Assembly (NCBI GenBank): GCA_004283055.1
Contig: SHLP01000001.1
Span: forward strand, 55,941 to 119,940
Length of the DNA: 64,000 nucleotides
Reading direction: 5' to 3'
DNA from: Deltaproteobacteria bacterium
GTDB lineage: Bacteria > Myxococcota_A > Polyangia > Polyangiales > Houyiibacteriaceae
The notes below the pieces were generated by a model, which made no database searches, was not told where the DNA came from, and saw only the letters and a program-made list of their open reading frames with translations. The translations under genes and the position numbers were made by a program. Positions 41,980 to 52,186 of this stretch are shown piece by piece; positions within the stretch are counted from its first letter, which is position 1, and the number at the start of each line of letters is the position of its first letter.

Positions 41980-43008
41980 CTACGCCATCGCAGCGATGAC
42001 GTGCCAATCCAAGACTTGGACATCGTGTTCGGCTTTCGGCGCGTCTGGGCCGCGCTCCGCAAACACAGATACCTGCAGCTCGACCAGACCCCCTCCCGCC
42101 GCAAGCGGTCGTTTGGCCGCGACGGTCGCTTCGGTCCGCAGCACGTCGCCCTCGAAGACGGGCGCGGTGTGATTGCAGTGCCGCCAACCGACGAGCGTGA
42201 CCAGGTTGGGGAGCGCGCGCGATAGCTGAGCGCCTGCCATCGAGATCGTGTGGCCGCCGTAGACCAGGCGCTTGCCGTAGGCGCTCGCCGCGGGGTCGCC
42301 GTGCGTGTAGGCCATGTTGAGGGTCATGCGGACCAGCTCGGGTGCGCATGTGACGGTGTCGCGGGCCCGCAGGACGTAAGTCGTGTCTTCCGGGACGTCA
42401 GCGAAATGAACGCCAGGGATCGTTTCGCGGTATCTGGCTAGATTCCATTCGGAAGGGACGGCGGCGCGGACGGTCTCCATGTCGAGCTCGGCGGGGATTG
42501 CGTCGAAGGAGTCTGCGTGCCCAGTATCTGCCTCCGGGTCACGGCAGGGGATCATCGGACAGCGCCAAAAGTGGAGCACGGTTTCGTCACGCTGGTTGGT
42601 TACCGTCATCTCGAGCACCACCATGCCGGTGGCGGCGCGGCCGGGCTTGATGCGATTCTGCTTGAGGGCCACCACCTTGGTGACGGTTCGAAGCGTGTCT
42701 CCGACGTAGCTCGGCTGCCGAAGGACCAACCCCCGATAGAACAGGTTGCCCCGCACCCGCTGCGAGGGAAAGGTGCTTTGCCCGATCGCAATGTTGGTGA
42801 CGAGGCTCGGACTGGCGAGGGCATCGTGTCCTGTGACGGACCGACAGAGCTCGACGTCCAAGGGCAGGCGTAGCCGCTCGGCGAAGAACGCTTGATGGAG
42901 CGCGGCGAAGCCCGAGGTGAGCGTCACGGCCGGGGCGTCGTCGAACACCTGCCCAGGCGCGAAGTCCTCGAAGTAAGGGCCATCTACGTCGACGCGAGTC
43001 GCATTCAT
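41980..43008 (-). CDS. mch: MaoC-like double hot-dog hydratase, probable mesaconyl-CoA hydratase
   Basis: FEDFAPGQVFDDAPAVTLTSGFAALHQAFFAERL...AYTHGDPAASAYGKRLVYGGHTISM; start overlaps mcl stop. Confidence 0.82.
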   Translation of the reverse strand: MNATRVDVDGPYFEDFAPGQVFDDAPAVTLTSGFAALHQAFFAERLRLPLDVELCRSVTGHDALASPSLVTNIAIGQSTFPSQRVRGNLFYRGLVLRQPSYVGDTLRTVTKVVALKQNRIKPGRAATGMVVLEMTVTNQRDETVLHFWRCPMIPCRDPEADTGHADSFDAIPAELDMETVRAAVPSEWNLARYRETIPGVHFADVPEDTTYVLRARDTVTCAPELVRMTLNMAYTHGDPAASAYGKRLVYGGHTISMAGAQLSRALPNLVTLVGWRHCNHTAPVFEGDVLRTEATVAAKRPLAAGGGLVELQVSVFAERGPDAPKAEHDVQVLDWHVIAAMA

Positions 43009-43916
43009 TTCGGCGCCTCCAACGATTTCACGGACGCGGGCGTGGTCTCGGCGCGTGTACTCTCGGCAATCAGGCCTGCTCTCCGCGCTCTGGCGAGGAT
43101 TCGCTCCTGTGCGCGCACGAGCGGGGCGTCGACCATCTTGCCGTCGAGTGTGAAGACCCCGAGCCCCTCGGAGCGCGCGGTCTGCCAGCCGGAGACGACG
43201 CGATCTGCATATTCTACCTGCTCGGGTGTTGGCGTGTAGAGCTCGTTGGCGATCGCTACCTGCGACGGGTGAATGCACAACTTGCCCTCGAAGCCAAGCT
43301 GGATGCCGAGCCGGACGTCATCCCGGAAGGCCTGCTCGTCTCGAACAGCGAGGCAGACGTTGTCGACTGGCTGTACATCGCAGGCGCGCGCGGCCATCGC
43401 GACCGAGCAGCGCGCGTGGAAGAGCACCCCGCTGCCCGGGTCATCGGCGGGAACGCCCATCTCTAGAGCAAAGTCGGCGTGTCCGAAGCACAGCGCGTCC
43501 ACGCGAGGCGTGGCCTCGCCCACCTCGAGAGCGCGAACCACCCCGCGGGGCGTTTCCAGCAGCGCCAAAATTCGCGACTCGACCTCGAGCGCGTCGAGCG
43601 TGGCCGCCGCCGCACGAAGGTCCTCCACGCGCTCGGACTTCGGGACCATGATCGCTCGTGCACCTGCAGCGGCCACCGCGCGCAGATCGGCATCGTGATG
43701 AGGTGTCCCGGGTGCGTTGATGCGGACGGCCGGCTCGGAGTCACCGAAGCCGCCCTCACCGAGGGTCGCGCAGACATGCTCGCGCGCTGCTTGCTTTGCA
43801 TCTGGTGGGACGGAATCCTCCAAGTCGAAGAGAATCGTGTCTGCACCGGAGGCCCGTGCCTTGTCAAACCGCGCCTTGGCTATTCCGGGAACGAAGAGCA
43901 GAGATCGTCGCAGCAT
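43005..43916 (-). CDS. mcl: HpcH/HpaI family CoA ester lyase, probable L-malyl/beta-methylmalyl-CoA lyase
   Basis: MLRRSLLFVPGIAKARFDKARASGADTILFDLEDSV...ALLETPRGVVRALEVG...KLCIHPSQVAIAN. Confidence 0.85.
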   Translation of the reverse strand: MLRRSLLFVPGIAKARFDKARASGADTILFDLEDSVPPDAKQAAREHVCATLGEGGFGDSEPAVRINAPGTPHHDADLRAVAAAGARAIMVPKSERVEDLRAAAATLDALEVESRILALLETPRGVVRALEVGEATPRVDALCFGHADFALEMGVPADDPGSGVLFHARCSVAMAARACDVQPVDNVCLAVRDEQAFRDDVRLGIQLGFEGKLCIHPSQVAIANELYTPTPEQVEYADRVVSGWQTARSEGLGVFTLDGKMVDAPLVRAQERILARARRAGLIAESTRAETTPASVKSLEAPK

Positions 43917-44067
43917 GTTTTCCTCTACAGGTAACCTCACGCACCCGCCTCCGCGGGCGCTGCTGTAGGAGATGGGGAATGTAAGCCAAGGGAGCGGGTG
44001 GAGCCATCGCAATTCGAACACATCGAACCCGCCCCGACTCGGCGCGCAGTCGATGGAGGAAATCGGG

Positions 44068-45780
44068 CTAGTTGGGCCGTGCGATCCGCTTCAAGATGTC
44101 GGTAAAAGAAAGAACGCCCACCGGCACATTCGGATTCTCTGGCCTCGTTACGAACAAGCGATGAATTCCCTGGCGAGCCATCAGGGTGACCGCATCCGCA
44201 AGCAGCATGTCGGGCTCGCAGGTCAAGGGGTCTGGTGTCATCACGTCGCCCGCGGTCAGCGCCCCCGCTTGCTGCCGAGAGCGACCTTGGCGTGCGAGCA
44301 CCAGGTCGGTTTGGGACACGACTCCGATTGCCGTGTCATCTTTGGTTACCACGGCAGCGTGGATGTGGTTGTCGAGCAGCAATCTCGCCACCTCAGCCAG
44401 CTTGGCATCGACCGAGCACGTGACGAGGCCCTCGTGCATCGCCTCGCCCACGAGTGTGCGATGGGGGTGCGTCTCGCCCGGGCTGAGCTCGAGGCGGGGT
44501 TGTCGGTACGTGACCTCGGGAACGCTGTCCCGGGTTTCGACCGGTACGCTGGCTTCCACGGCCTGAGCGCCGACGAGAACGGCCATGTTCCCGTACGGGT
44601 GGCGGTTCTCATGCATCAATTGATGGGCGTGGGCCAAGTCATCCCACGCAAAGACCTGGCTCGTACACGGGTCCACCCGCTTAGCTGCAACGAGCTCGTT
44701 GAGTGCACGCGCCTGGTCGTCGTTCGCGAAGTGCGAGCCCTGGAGGCGCTTTTGACGCGTCCAAAGGTAGCGCAGGTCGACGCTGGCGTTGTAGCCGGTT
44801 GTGCCCGCGCAGATCACGACCATCCCACCCCGTTGGCATACGTAAATGCTCGTCGGAATCGTGCTTTCGCCCGGATGCTCGAACACGATGCGCGGATTGC
44901 GCCGCTCCCCGAGAATCTCCCAGATCGCCTCGCCGAAAGCCCGCGCCTCCGCACGCCACTTGGCATAGCCAGCTTGGTCTTTCCAGTGGGGCAAGATACC
45001 CCAGTGGCCGAAGCGCCTGCGATTGATCGAGCCCTTCGCACCCAAGCGTTTGCAGTACTCCGCCTTGTCGTCGGAGCTCACGACCGCGATGGGAACGCCA
45101 CCCATGGCGCTTGCGATTTGGATCGCCATCGAGCCGAGGCCACCGGCACCGCCCCAGCAGAGCACGACATCGTTCGGGCGCACCGCGTGGCGTCCCCAGC
45201 CGGCGAGCATTCGGTACGCACTGGCGCCGACGACCATGTACGACCCGGATGAGGCCCAGGACAGGTGTTTGGGGCGCGGCAGACACTGGTGCGCCTGGAC
45301 ACGGGTAAACTGGGCGAAGCTTCCCCAGTTGGTATCGTAGCCCCAGGTCCGGAACGTTGGAGAATAGGTGGGATCTCCACCTGACCTCACGATCGCGCAC
45401 TCCGCGCTCCAGGTCCCGCAGTGAATCACCACCTCGTCTCCCACGGCCAAGTTCGAGACCTTGGCGCCGACTTTGTAAACGATGCCGGACGCATCGGAGC
45501 CACCGATGTGAAAGGGCTCGGCCTCCCCGGCCTTCTGCCGCGCGGCGACGACGTCCTGGGGCACGCCGGTCGCGGCCCAGACGTTGTTGTAGTTGACCCC
45601 CGCGGCCATCACGTAGACCAGAACCTCGTCGTCGCGGATTTCTGGAACGTCGACGACCTCTTGCTTGAAGCTACTAACCGGCTCGCCAAAACGCTCGGGC
45701 CGAATCAGCCACGCGTGCATCTGCTCCGGGACCTCCCCCAACGGGGGCGGGTTGTCGATGTCGTAGAGCCTCTTGCCCAT
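44068..45780 (-). CDS. ccr: crotonyl-CoA carboxylase/reductase fused to a C-terminal CBS-domain pair
   Basis: Ccr signatures [62 protein letters not shown]; then [36 protein letters not shown]...[31 protein letters not shown]. Confidence 0.9.
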   Translation of the reverse strand: MGKRLYDIDNPPPLGEVPEQMHAWLIRPERFGEPVSSFKQEVVDVPEIRDDEVLVYVMAAGVNYNNVWAATGVPQDVVAARQKAGEAEPFHIGGSDASGIVYKVGAKVSNLAVGDEVVIHCGTWSAECAIVRSGGDPTYSPTFRTWGYDTNWGSFAQFTRVQAHQCLPRPKHLSWASSGSYMVVGASAYRMLAGWGRHAVRPNDVVLCWGGAGGLGSMAIQIASAMGGVPIAVVSSDDKAEYCKRLGAKGSINRRRFGHWGILPHWKDQAGYAKWRAEARAFGEAIWEILGERRNPRIVFEHPGESTIPTSIYVCQRGGMVVICAGTTGYNASVDLRYLWTRQKRLQGSHFANDDQARALNELVAAKRVDPCTSQVFAWDDLAHAHQLMHENRHPYGNMAVLVGAQAVEASVPVETRDSVPEVTYRQPRLELSPGETHPHRTLVGEAMHEGLVTCSVDAKLAEVARLLLDNHIHAAVVTKDDTAIGVVSQTDLVLARQGRSRQQAGALTAGDVMTPDPLTCEPDMLLADAVTLMARQGIHRLFVTRPENPNVPVGVLSFTDILKRIARPN

Positions 45781-46182
45781 CCCTTCCTCCTGATGCGACG
45801 CCGTGCACAGGCAACGCGGCTGAGGTTGTCGATATCACGAACGGAGGCCCGCTGGGTAGCGACCGATCGAGGCCGCCACGAGGGGGTTCAATTCTCGGCT
45901 ATAGTCGCGCTGTGACTGACGCGGCATCGAAGACGAGGGCCGCCGGAGGTGGCTCGCCTTCCCATGGCTGTTCGGCTTCGACGATGGGTTGCCAAACTGG
46001 TCCGCCCACAAGAACGAATCGACGCTACTGTGAACGGCTCGGGAGGCGCGCTCGTTCAGAAGTATAGCGGGATTGGACTTATCCGACTGAACTGGGTTGG
46101 GTAGCACACCCGTCGGTAATTGTTCGTCACTTAGGCGTCGCTCTTCTTGAAGCGAGCGGCGCCTGACTCTAACCTCCCCGCT

Positions 46183-47871
<1,689 letters not shown>

Positions 47872-47888
47872 GCCCCGAAGCACGAGTG

Positions 47889-47920
47889 CCGTTCAGGCGG
47901 CTAGCACGCTGCTTGAACGG
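47889..47920. terminator. candidate hairpin between convergent genes
   Basis: CCGTTCAGGC-ggctagcacgct-GCTTGAACGG, about 10-bp stem with one G.U; no clear U-tract. Confidence 0.35.
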
Positions 47921-47938
47921 GGAATGTGACCCCAGCGC

Positions 47939-48940
47939 CTAGGGTGGATCCTGCCCGTACTCGCCGTACAGCTCCGCGAGGAAGCTTGCGAGGTGGTGGT
48001 ATTCCGTCGCGCAATGCCATGCCAGGCCTCGCGCTGCGTGTTGCGGAAGGAGTCTTCGTTTCATGAAGCTGTTGTCCGCAACGGCAGCCGCGATGGGCCA
48101 GCCGCCGGCCATGGCTTCGAAGTCGCGCGCCATCCAGAACCGGCTGCGCAGCTCGAAACCGTCCTCGTCGGCGCGTGCGTAGTGGACCATGTCGGTGTGC
48201 TTTAGACGTCCGTTCGGCAGGCCGACGCGTACGCAGACCGCGCTATCGCCGTTGCGGATCGCCCCGAAGCCGAACGCCTCCGGGCGAACGAAATCGAGGC
48301 GCAGCCGTGCGACGCCCAGACCCACGTCCTCGACCGGAAAGCGGCTGAGCCCCCAAAAGGGCTTGTCGTCGGGGCGATGCTGGAAGCCCGGCGTCGGGCT
48401 TTCGGACATGGATACATGGGCGCCGGGACTCCAGATCTTGTAGCGGATGATCTCTTCGCGCTGGCCCCACACGAACCACCAGTCCAGCATGGATGCGGTG
48501 CAGCCCGAAAAGCGCGTCTGCACCGCGACGTACTGCGACCCGTCCGGCAGCACGCACCAGCCGTTCGCGGCACCAGGAGGTGACGCGTCGGCGATTTGCG
48601 CGCGCGCTTCCCATGGCAGCATGTCGTCCGGATGGATCGGTCCCGCCTCGAGCGCCGACCGCACGTCGTCCGCAATCGGCGTGAAGCGGTACCAGTACTT
48701 CGCGAGCGGGTGTCTGCGTTCAGTCTCTGTGAGGTAGGCGTGCCAATCGGCCTCGGGCTGGGGCTGCAGATAGGCGCGCTCGGCTGCTCGTGCGGTGGTC
48801 GGGGCCGTTGCGGCCGCCCCCAGCAACGCGGGCGCCGCGAGAGCGGAACTAACGAATCGACGGCGTGTCAAACGTACGCGCCAGGATGCCTCTTCGTGAC
48901 TCATCTCAGGCGACCAGCGCTCGACGGGGTCTAGCTTCAT
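47939..48940 (-). CDS. DAPG hydrolase (PhlG-type) family protein with Tat-like signal
   Basis: LTRRRFVSSALAAPALLGAA; GWCVLPDGSQYVAVQTRFSGCTASMLDWWFVWGQREEIIRYKIWSPGAH; WHCATE (HxxxE). Confidence 0.75.
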   Translation of the reverse strand: MKLDPVERWSPEMSHEEASWRVRLTRRRFVSSALAAPALLGAAATAPTTARAAERAYLQPQPEADWHAYLTETERRHPLAKYWYRFTPIADDVRSALEAGPIHPDDMLPWEARAQIADASPPGAANGWCVLPDGSQYVAVQTRFSGCTASMLDWWFVWGQREEIIRYKIWSPGAHVSMSESPTPGFQHRPDDKPFWGLSRFPVEDVGLGVARLRLDFVRPEAFGFGAIRNGDSAVCVRVGLPNGRLKHTDMVHYARADEDGFELRSRFWMARDFEAMAGGWPIAAAVADNSFMKRRLLPQHAARGLAWHCATEYHHLASFLAELYGEYGQDPP

Positions 48941-48961
48941 GGCTGATCTGCTCCCGCCGTC

Positions 48962-50746
48962 TCAGCGCACGACGGGCGCGAGCAGGTGCGAGTCGTACTG
49001 CCCGCCGGTGTGGATCGAGTGCGTGCCCCGGTTGACGTCGTCCGAATGGTCGTGGGCGAGCGACGGATGCTCGAAGAGGTCCTGGCCCTGAACGATGACC
49101 TGGAGCGACTCTCCTGCGCGGAAGAGCGTGCTGCTCGGGAGAATCTCGACCTCGACGGGCACGATCTCGTTCGGGGTGAGTGGCTGGGGGTTATCGTGCG
49201 AAAGCCACGGTTGCTGCGGCGTCGAGCGGCTTTCGTCCAGGGCTCGCTCTGATACGCGCAGCCAGCCGAGCGCCGCCGGGGTCTCCGCGAAGCCAGCCTT
49301 GCCGCGGAAATGAACGGCCTCGCCGTTCGTGTCGAGCTTCTCGACGCCGACGAAGAGGTCCATGTCGGTCCCCTCGTTCGCCGAGACCCATAGCTTCAGC
49401 TTCATGTTTCCGGTCAGCTCGGTGTCCTCGTCGAAGGTGATGGTGAAGGTCGCCGCTCCCTCGAGCGGGGCGTACTCGGCCACGACCGTGTCCGCAGGCA
49501 GGTCCTCACGGAGCGCTCCGGACGCGGCGTCTAGATAGAGCTCTTCGTACTCGGTGCGGGAAATTGGCCATTCGTCCTCATACCGCACCTGATACTCATC
49601 GAGACTCTCGCGCACCTCGAGGCGGATCGAACGCACCTCGTCCATGCCGTTGTCTTCGCCCTTGAGGAAATGGTCGAAGAACTGCTTCTGAGCCGCGATC
49701 GCGTCATCGCTGTAGAAGACGTCCCACTTCGCTCGCCCATGGTTGTAGATCCACTTCTGCTCGGACGGGATCTGCTTGTAGGCCTCGAACGAGCCCCGGG
49801 TGTGCAAGCCGTGATCCGACCAAGAGGCGCAGATCAGCGCCGGGGCCGTGACCTGGTCGAGCGCAATCCCGACCGTCGGTAGGAAGGGCAGAAGCTCTGG
49901 CATGTTCGGGTGGAGGGTCAGCAGAATGTCAGCGGGAAGGGGGGGCGTATTGGCTAGGCTGTTCACCCGGCCGATCCAGAACTCGACGAACGCGGTCTCG
50001 GGAACACCTCCGTGATAGAGCACCTCCCGAACGGCGTCCGTCTGGCCCTCCCAGGGCGCGATCGCTTTCAAGCTTGGCGGGTTGGCCGTCGCGGCGACCC
50101 ACTGCGAGATCGCGAGGTACGATACGCCCAGGAGACCGACGTTGCCGTTGCTCCACTCCTGTGCGCCGGCCCACTCGATGGCGTCGTAGAAGTCCTCGCC
50201 ATCCTCCGGACTGAGCACGCCCGCCTCGCCCTCGGAGGCGAGGTAGCCGCGCACGTCCAAGTAGACCACCGCATAGCCGGAGGGCACCCAGGTAGCCGGG
50301 TCGGGCGCCTCCCACGATGTCCACTCGCTCACCTCGATGGTGCCAGAGTCAAAATCCGGCCGCTCCCCGAACTCAATCGCCCTAGGGTATTGATCGGGCC
50401 CCCTGTCCTTCCCGTAGGCGGTCAGCATCATGATGACCGGGTACTGCCCCTCGGCTACGGGTCGGAACACCTTGGCCGAAAGGCGCGTCCCGTCTCGCAC
50501 GATCACGCCGACGTCGTCCTCGACGATCACTTGGTCCCGGATGTCCTCGATGTCGCGAATGACCAGCGGGGGGCCGTCCTCGGTACCCTCGTTGGCGGCA
50601 TAGGTTTCGCTGCAGCCGAGCGCCACGGACGCACAAACCGCACCCATCGCGATCCACGCTGTCCGAAGCTTGGCGCTCTTGGCGAGCGAACGCCGCGAAC
50701 CTTCCAGCCAACACGTTTCCGAGATCTCGTTCATCGTCTTCTGCAT
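48962..50746 (-). CDS. CocE/NonD family hydrolase
   Basis: DGTRLSAKVFRPVAEGQYPVIMMLTAYGKD, YLDVRGYLASEGE, GNVGLLGVSYLAISQW, SWSDHGLHTRGS. Confidence 0.92.
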   Translation of the reverse strand: MQKTMNEISETCWLEGSRRSLAKSAKLRTAWIAMGAVCASVALGCSETYAANEGTEDGPPLVIRDIEDIRDQVIVEDDVGVIVRDGTRLSAKVFRPVAEGQYPVIMMLTAYGKDRGPDQYPRAIEFGERPDFDSGTIEVSEWTSWEAPDPATWVPSGYAVVYLDVRGYLASEGEAGVLSPEDGEDFYDAIEWAGAQEWSNGNVGLLGVSYLAISQWVAATANPPSLKAIAPWEGQTDAVREVLYHGGVPETAFVEFWIGRVNSLANTPPLPADILLTLHPNMPELLPFLPTVGIALDQVTAPALICASWSDHGLHTRGSFEAYKQIPSEQKWIYNHGRAKWDVFYSDDAIAAQKQFFDHFLKGEDNGMDEVRSIRLEVRESLDEYQVRYEDEWPISRTEYEELYLDAASGALREDLPADTVVAEYAPLEGAATFTITFDEDTELTGNMKLKLWVSANEGTDMDLFVGVEKLDTNGEAVHFRGKAGFAETPAALGWLRVSERALDESRSTPQQPWLSHDNPQPLTPNEIVPVEVEILPSSTLFRAGESLQVIVQGQDLFEHPSLAHDHSDDVNRGTHSIHTGGQYDSHLLAPVVR

Positions 50747-50795
50747 CGCTCCGTCTCCTACAAGTGGGGTTCCGGCTCCACCCGGGCGGACATTT

Positions 50796-50844
50796 TTAGT
50801 TTGATTGACCCAATTATATTGCTTTTCTAGGTAGGTCAAGCTAA
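50796..50844. promoter_or_regulatory. divergent promoter/operator region between CocE hydrolase and TetR
   Basis: Inverted half-sites TTAGTTTGA (50796-50804) and TCAAGCTAA (50836-50844) around an AT-rich core with minus-strand TATAAT (50813-50818). Confidence 0.5.
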
Positions 50845-50853
50845 ATTAATCGA

Positions 50854-51501
50854 ATGATGAACCACGCCTCCACCCGCAGGCCGCAGCGCCGCGCGCTCGA
50901 AACCCGCGCCCGATTGATCGAGGCCGCGATCGGGGAGTTCGCCGAAAAGGGGTTCGAGGGAGCCTCGACGGGAGAGATCGCCTCGCGCGCAGGCGTGGCC
51001 CAGTCCGCGGTCCCTTATCACTTCGGGACCAAGGACCTGCTCTGGAAGGCCGCGGGCGAAGGGCTGTTCGGGCTCCTGCGGGAACGACTCGGCGCCCGAC
51101 TGGCGGGGCTCGATGGCGTCGATGTGCTCACGACCGCACGGCTCCTGCTCACGGAGTTCGTCCGTTTCGCGGCCGCTCACCCGGAGCTCCATCGATTCAT
51201 GCTCCAAGAGGGAACCGGGCCGAGCGAGCGCCTCGAGTGGCTCGTCGCGAAGCACGTCGTTCCCATGGCCTCGGTTCTCGAGGGAGTGTTTCAAGGCATC
51301 GAGTCTCTGGGCGGACCGTCCCCCGGGCCAATGACTCACGTCTTCTACGTTCTCATTGGCGCGGTTTCGACTCCGTACGCCCTCGCACCCCAGGTTCGAC
51401 TAGCGACCGGCGAGGATCCATTCTCGGAAGACTACATCGAGGCCCACACCGAGATGATGCTCCGGCTGTTCATTCCGTCGCTCCCGGATTCTGACGGGTA
51501 G
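50854..51501 (+). CDS. TetR/AcrR family transcriptional regulator
   Basis: ETRARLIEAAIGEFAEKGFEGASTGEIASRAGVAQSAVPYHFGTKDLLWKAA. Confidence 0.93.
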   Translation: MMNHASTRRPQRRALETRARLIEAAIGEFAEKGFEGASTGEIASRAGVAQSAVPYHFGTKDLLWKAAGEGLFGLLRERLGARLAGLDGVDVLTTARLLLTEFVRFAAAHPELHRFMLQEGTGPSERLEWLVAKHVVPMASVLEGVFQGIESLGGPSPGPMTHVFYVLIGAVSTPYALAPQVRLATGEDPFSEDYIEAHTEMMLRLFIPSLPDSDG

Positions 51502-51566
51502 CTTCTGTGGTCGGGCGCTCGTAGTGCGAGTCGCGGACGACGCCTGGTATTCCGCCAAGGTTTTCG

Positions 51567-52094
51567 CTAGGGGTTCGATTGTGGCTGCACGGCAGGGGAG
51601 GCGACGCCCGTGCACGAAGTCAAGGCAATGTTGCAACCCGTCAGCAAGCATTGACTGCAGGCCGCTGTGTTCGCTCCCCGGCCGTTGCAGCTTTCGCCGC
51701 AGTCCGTATCGATGCACTCGGCGTAGTCACCGTAGCAGCCCGCGCAGTCCGAAGAGAGAGGAGGTGGTTCCTGCAAACACGACTCGACCGAAGGCCCGAT
51801 GTCCGTGTCCGCCGTGTCGTAACAATCCCAAAACCGAGCAGGAAACTCCACGCTCGTCGCCGTCGACAAGTCGGGGTCCTCGTTGCACTTGGTGGTGATG
51901 CCGCCACCGCCCGTGCCGCCGTTACCACCCATGCCCGACGCGCCGCCCGAGCCCGCAGTTCCGCCCGAGCCAGCGGAGCCAGCTGAACCTCCGGTGCCAC
52001 CTGCTCCAGCGGAACCGTCACCCGAATCGCTGTCGCAGCCCCAGGCTCCGAGAGCTAGAGCCAGCATGCCTACGAGTACCCTCTCGTGAACCAT
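51567..52094 (-). CDS. Cys-rich lipoprotein with Gly-rich linker
   Basis: Lipobox LGAWGC; GAGGTGGSAGSAGSGGTAGSGGASGMGGNGGTGGGG; C-terminal CAGCYGDYAECIDTDCGESC. Confidence 0.75.
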   Translation of the reverse strand: MVHERVLVGMLALALGAWGCDSDSGDGSAGAGGTGGSAGSAGSGGTAGSGGASGMGGNGGTGGGGITTKCNEDPDLSTATSVEFPARFWDCYDTADTDIGPSVESCLQEPPPLSSDCAGCYGDYAECIDTDCGESCNGRGANTAACSQCLLTGCNIALTSCTGVASPAVQPQSNP

Positions 52095-52186
52095 GGGATT
52101 CCCTTCATCGTGAGTCGCCCAGTGCGGGCATCCGCGTGAAACACTACCACGAGGACGACACCGGGCGCGAGTCCCCATCCGCGCGC

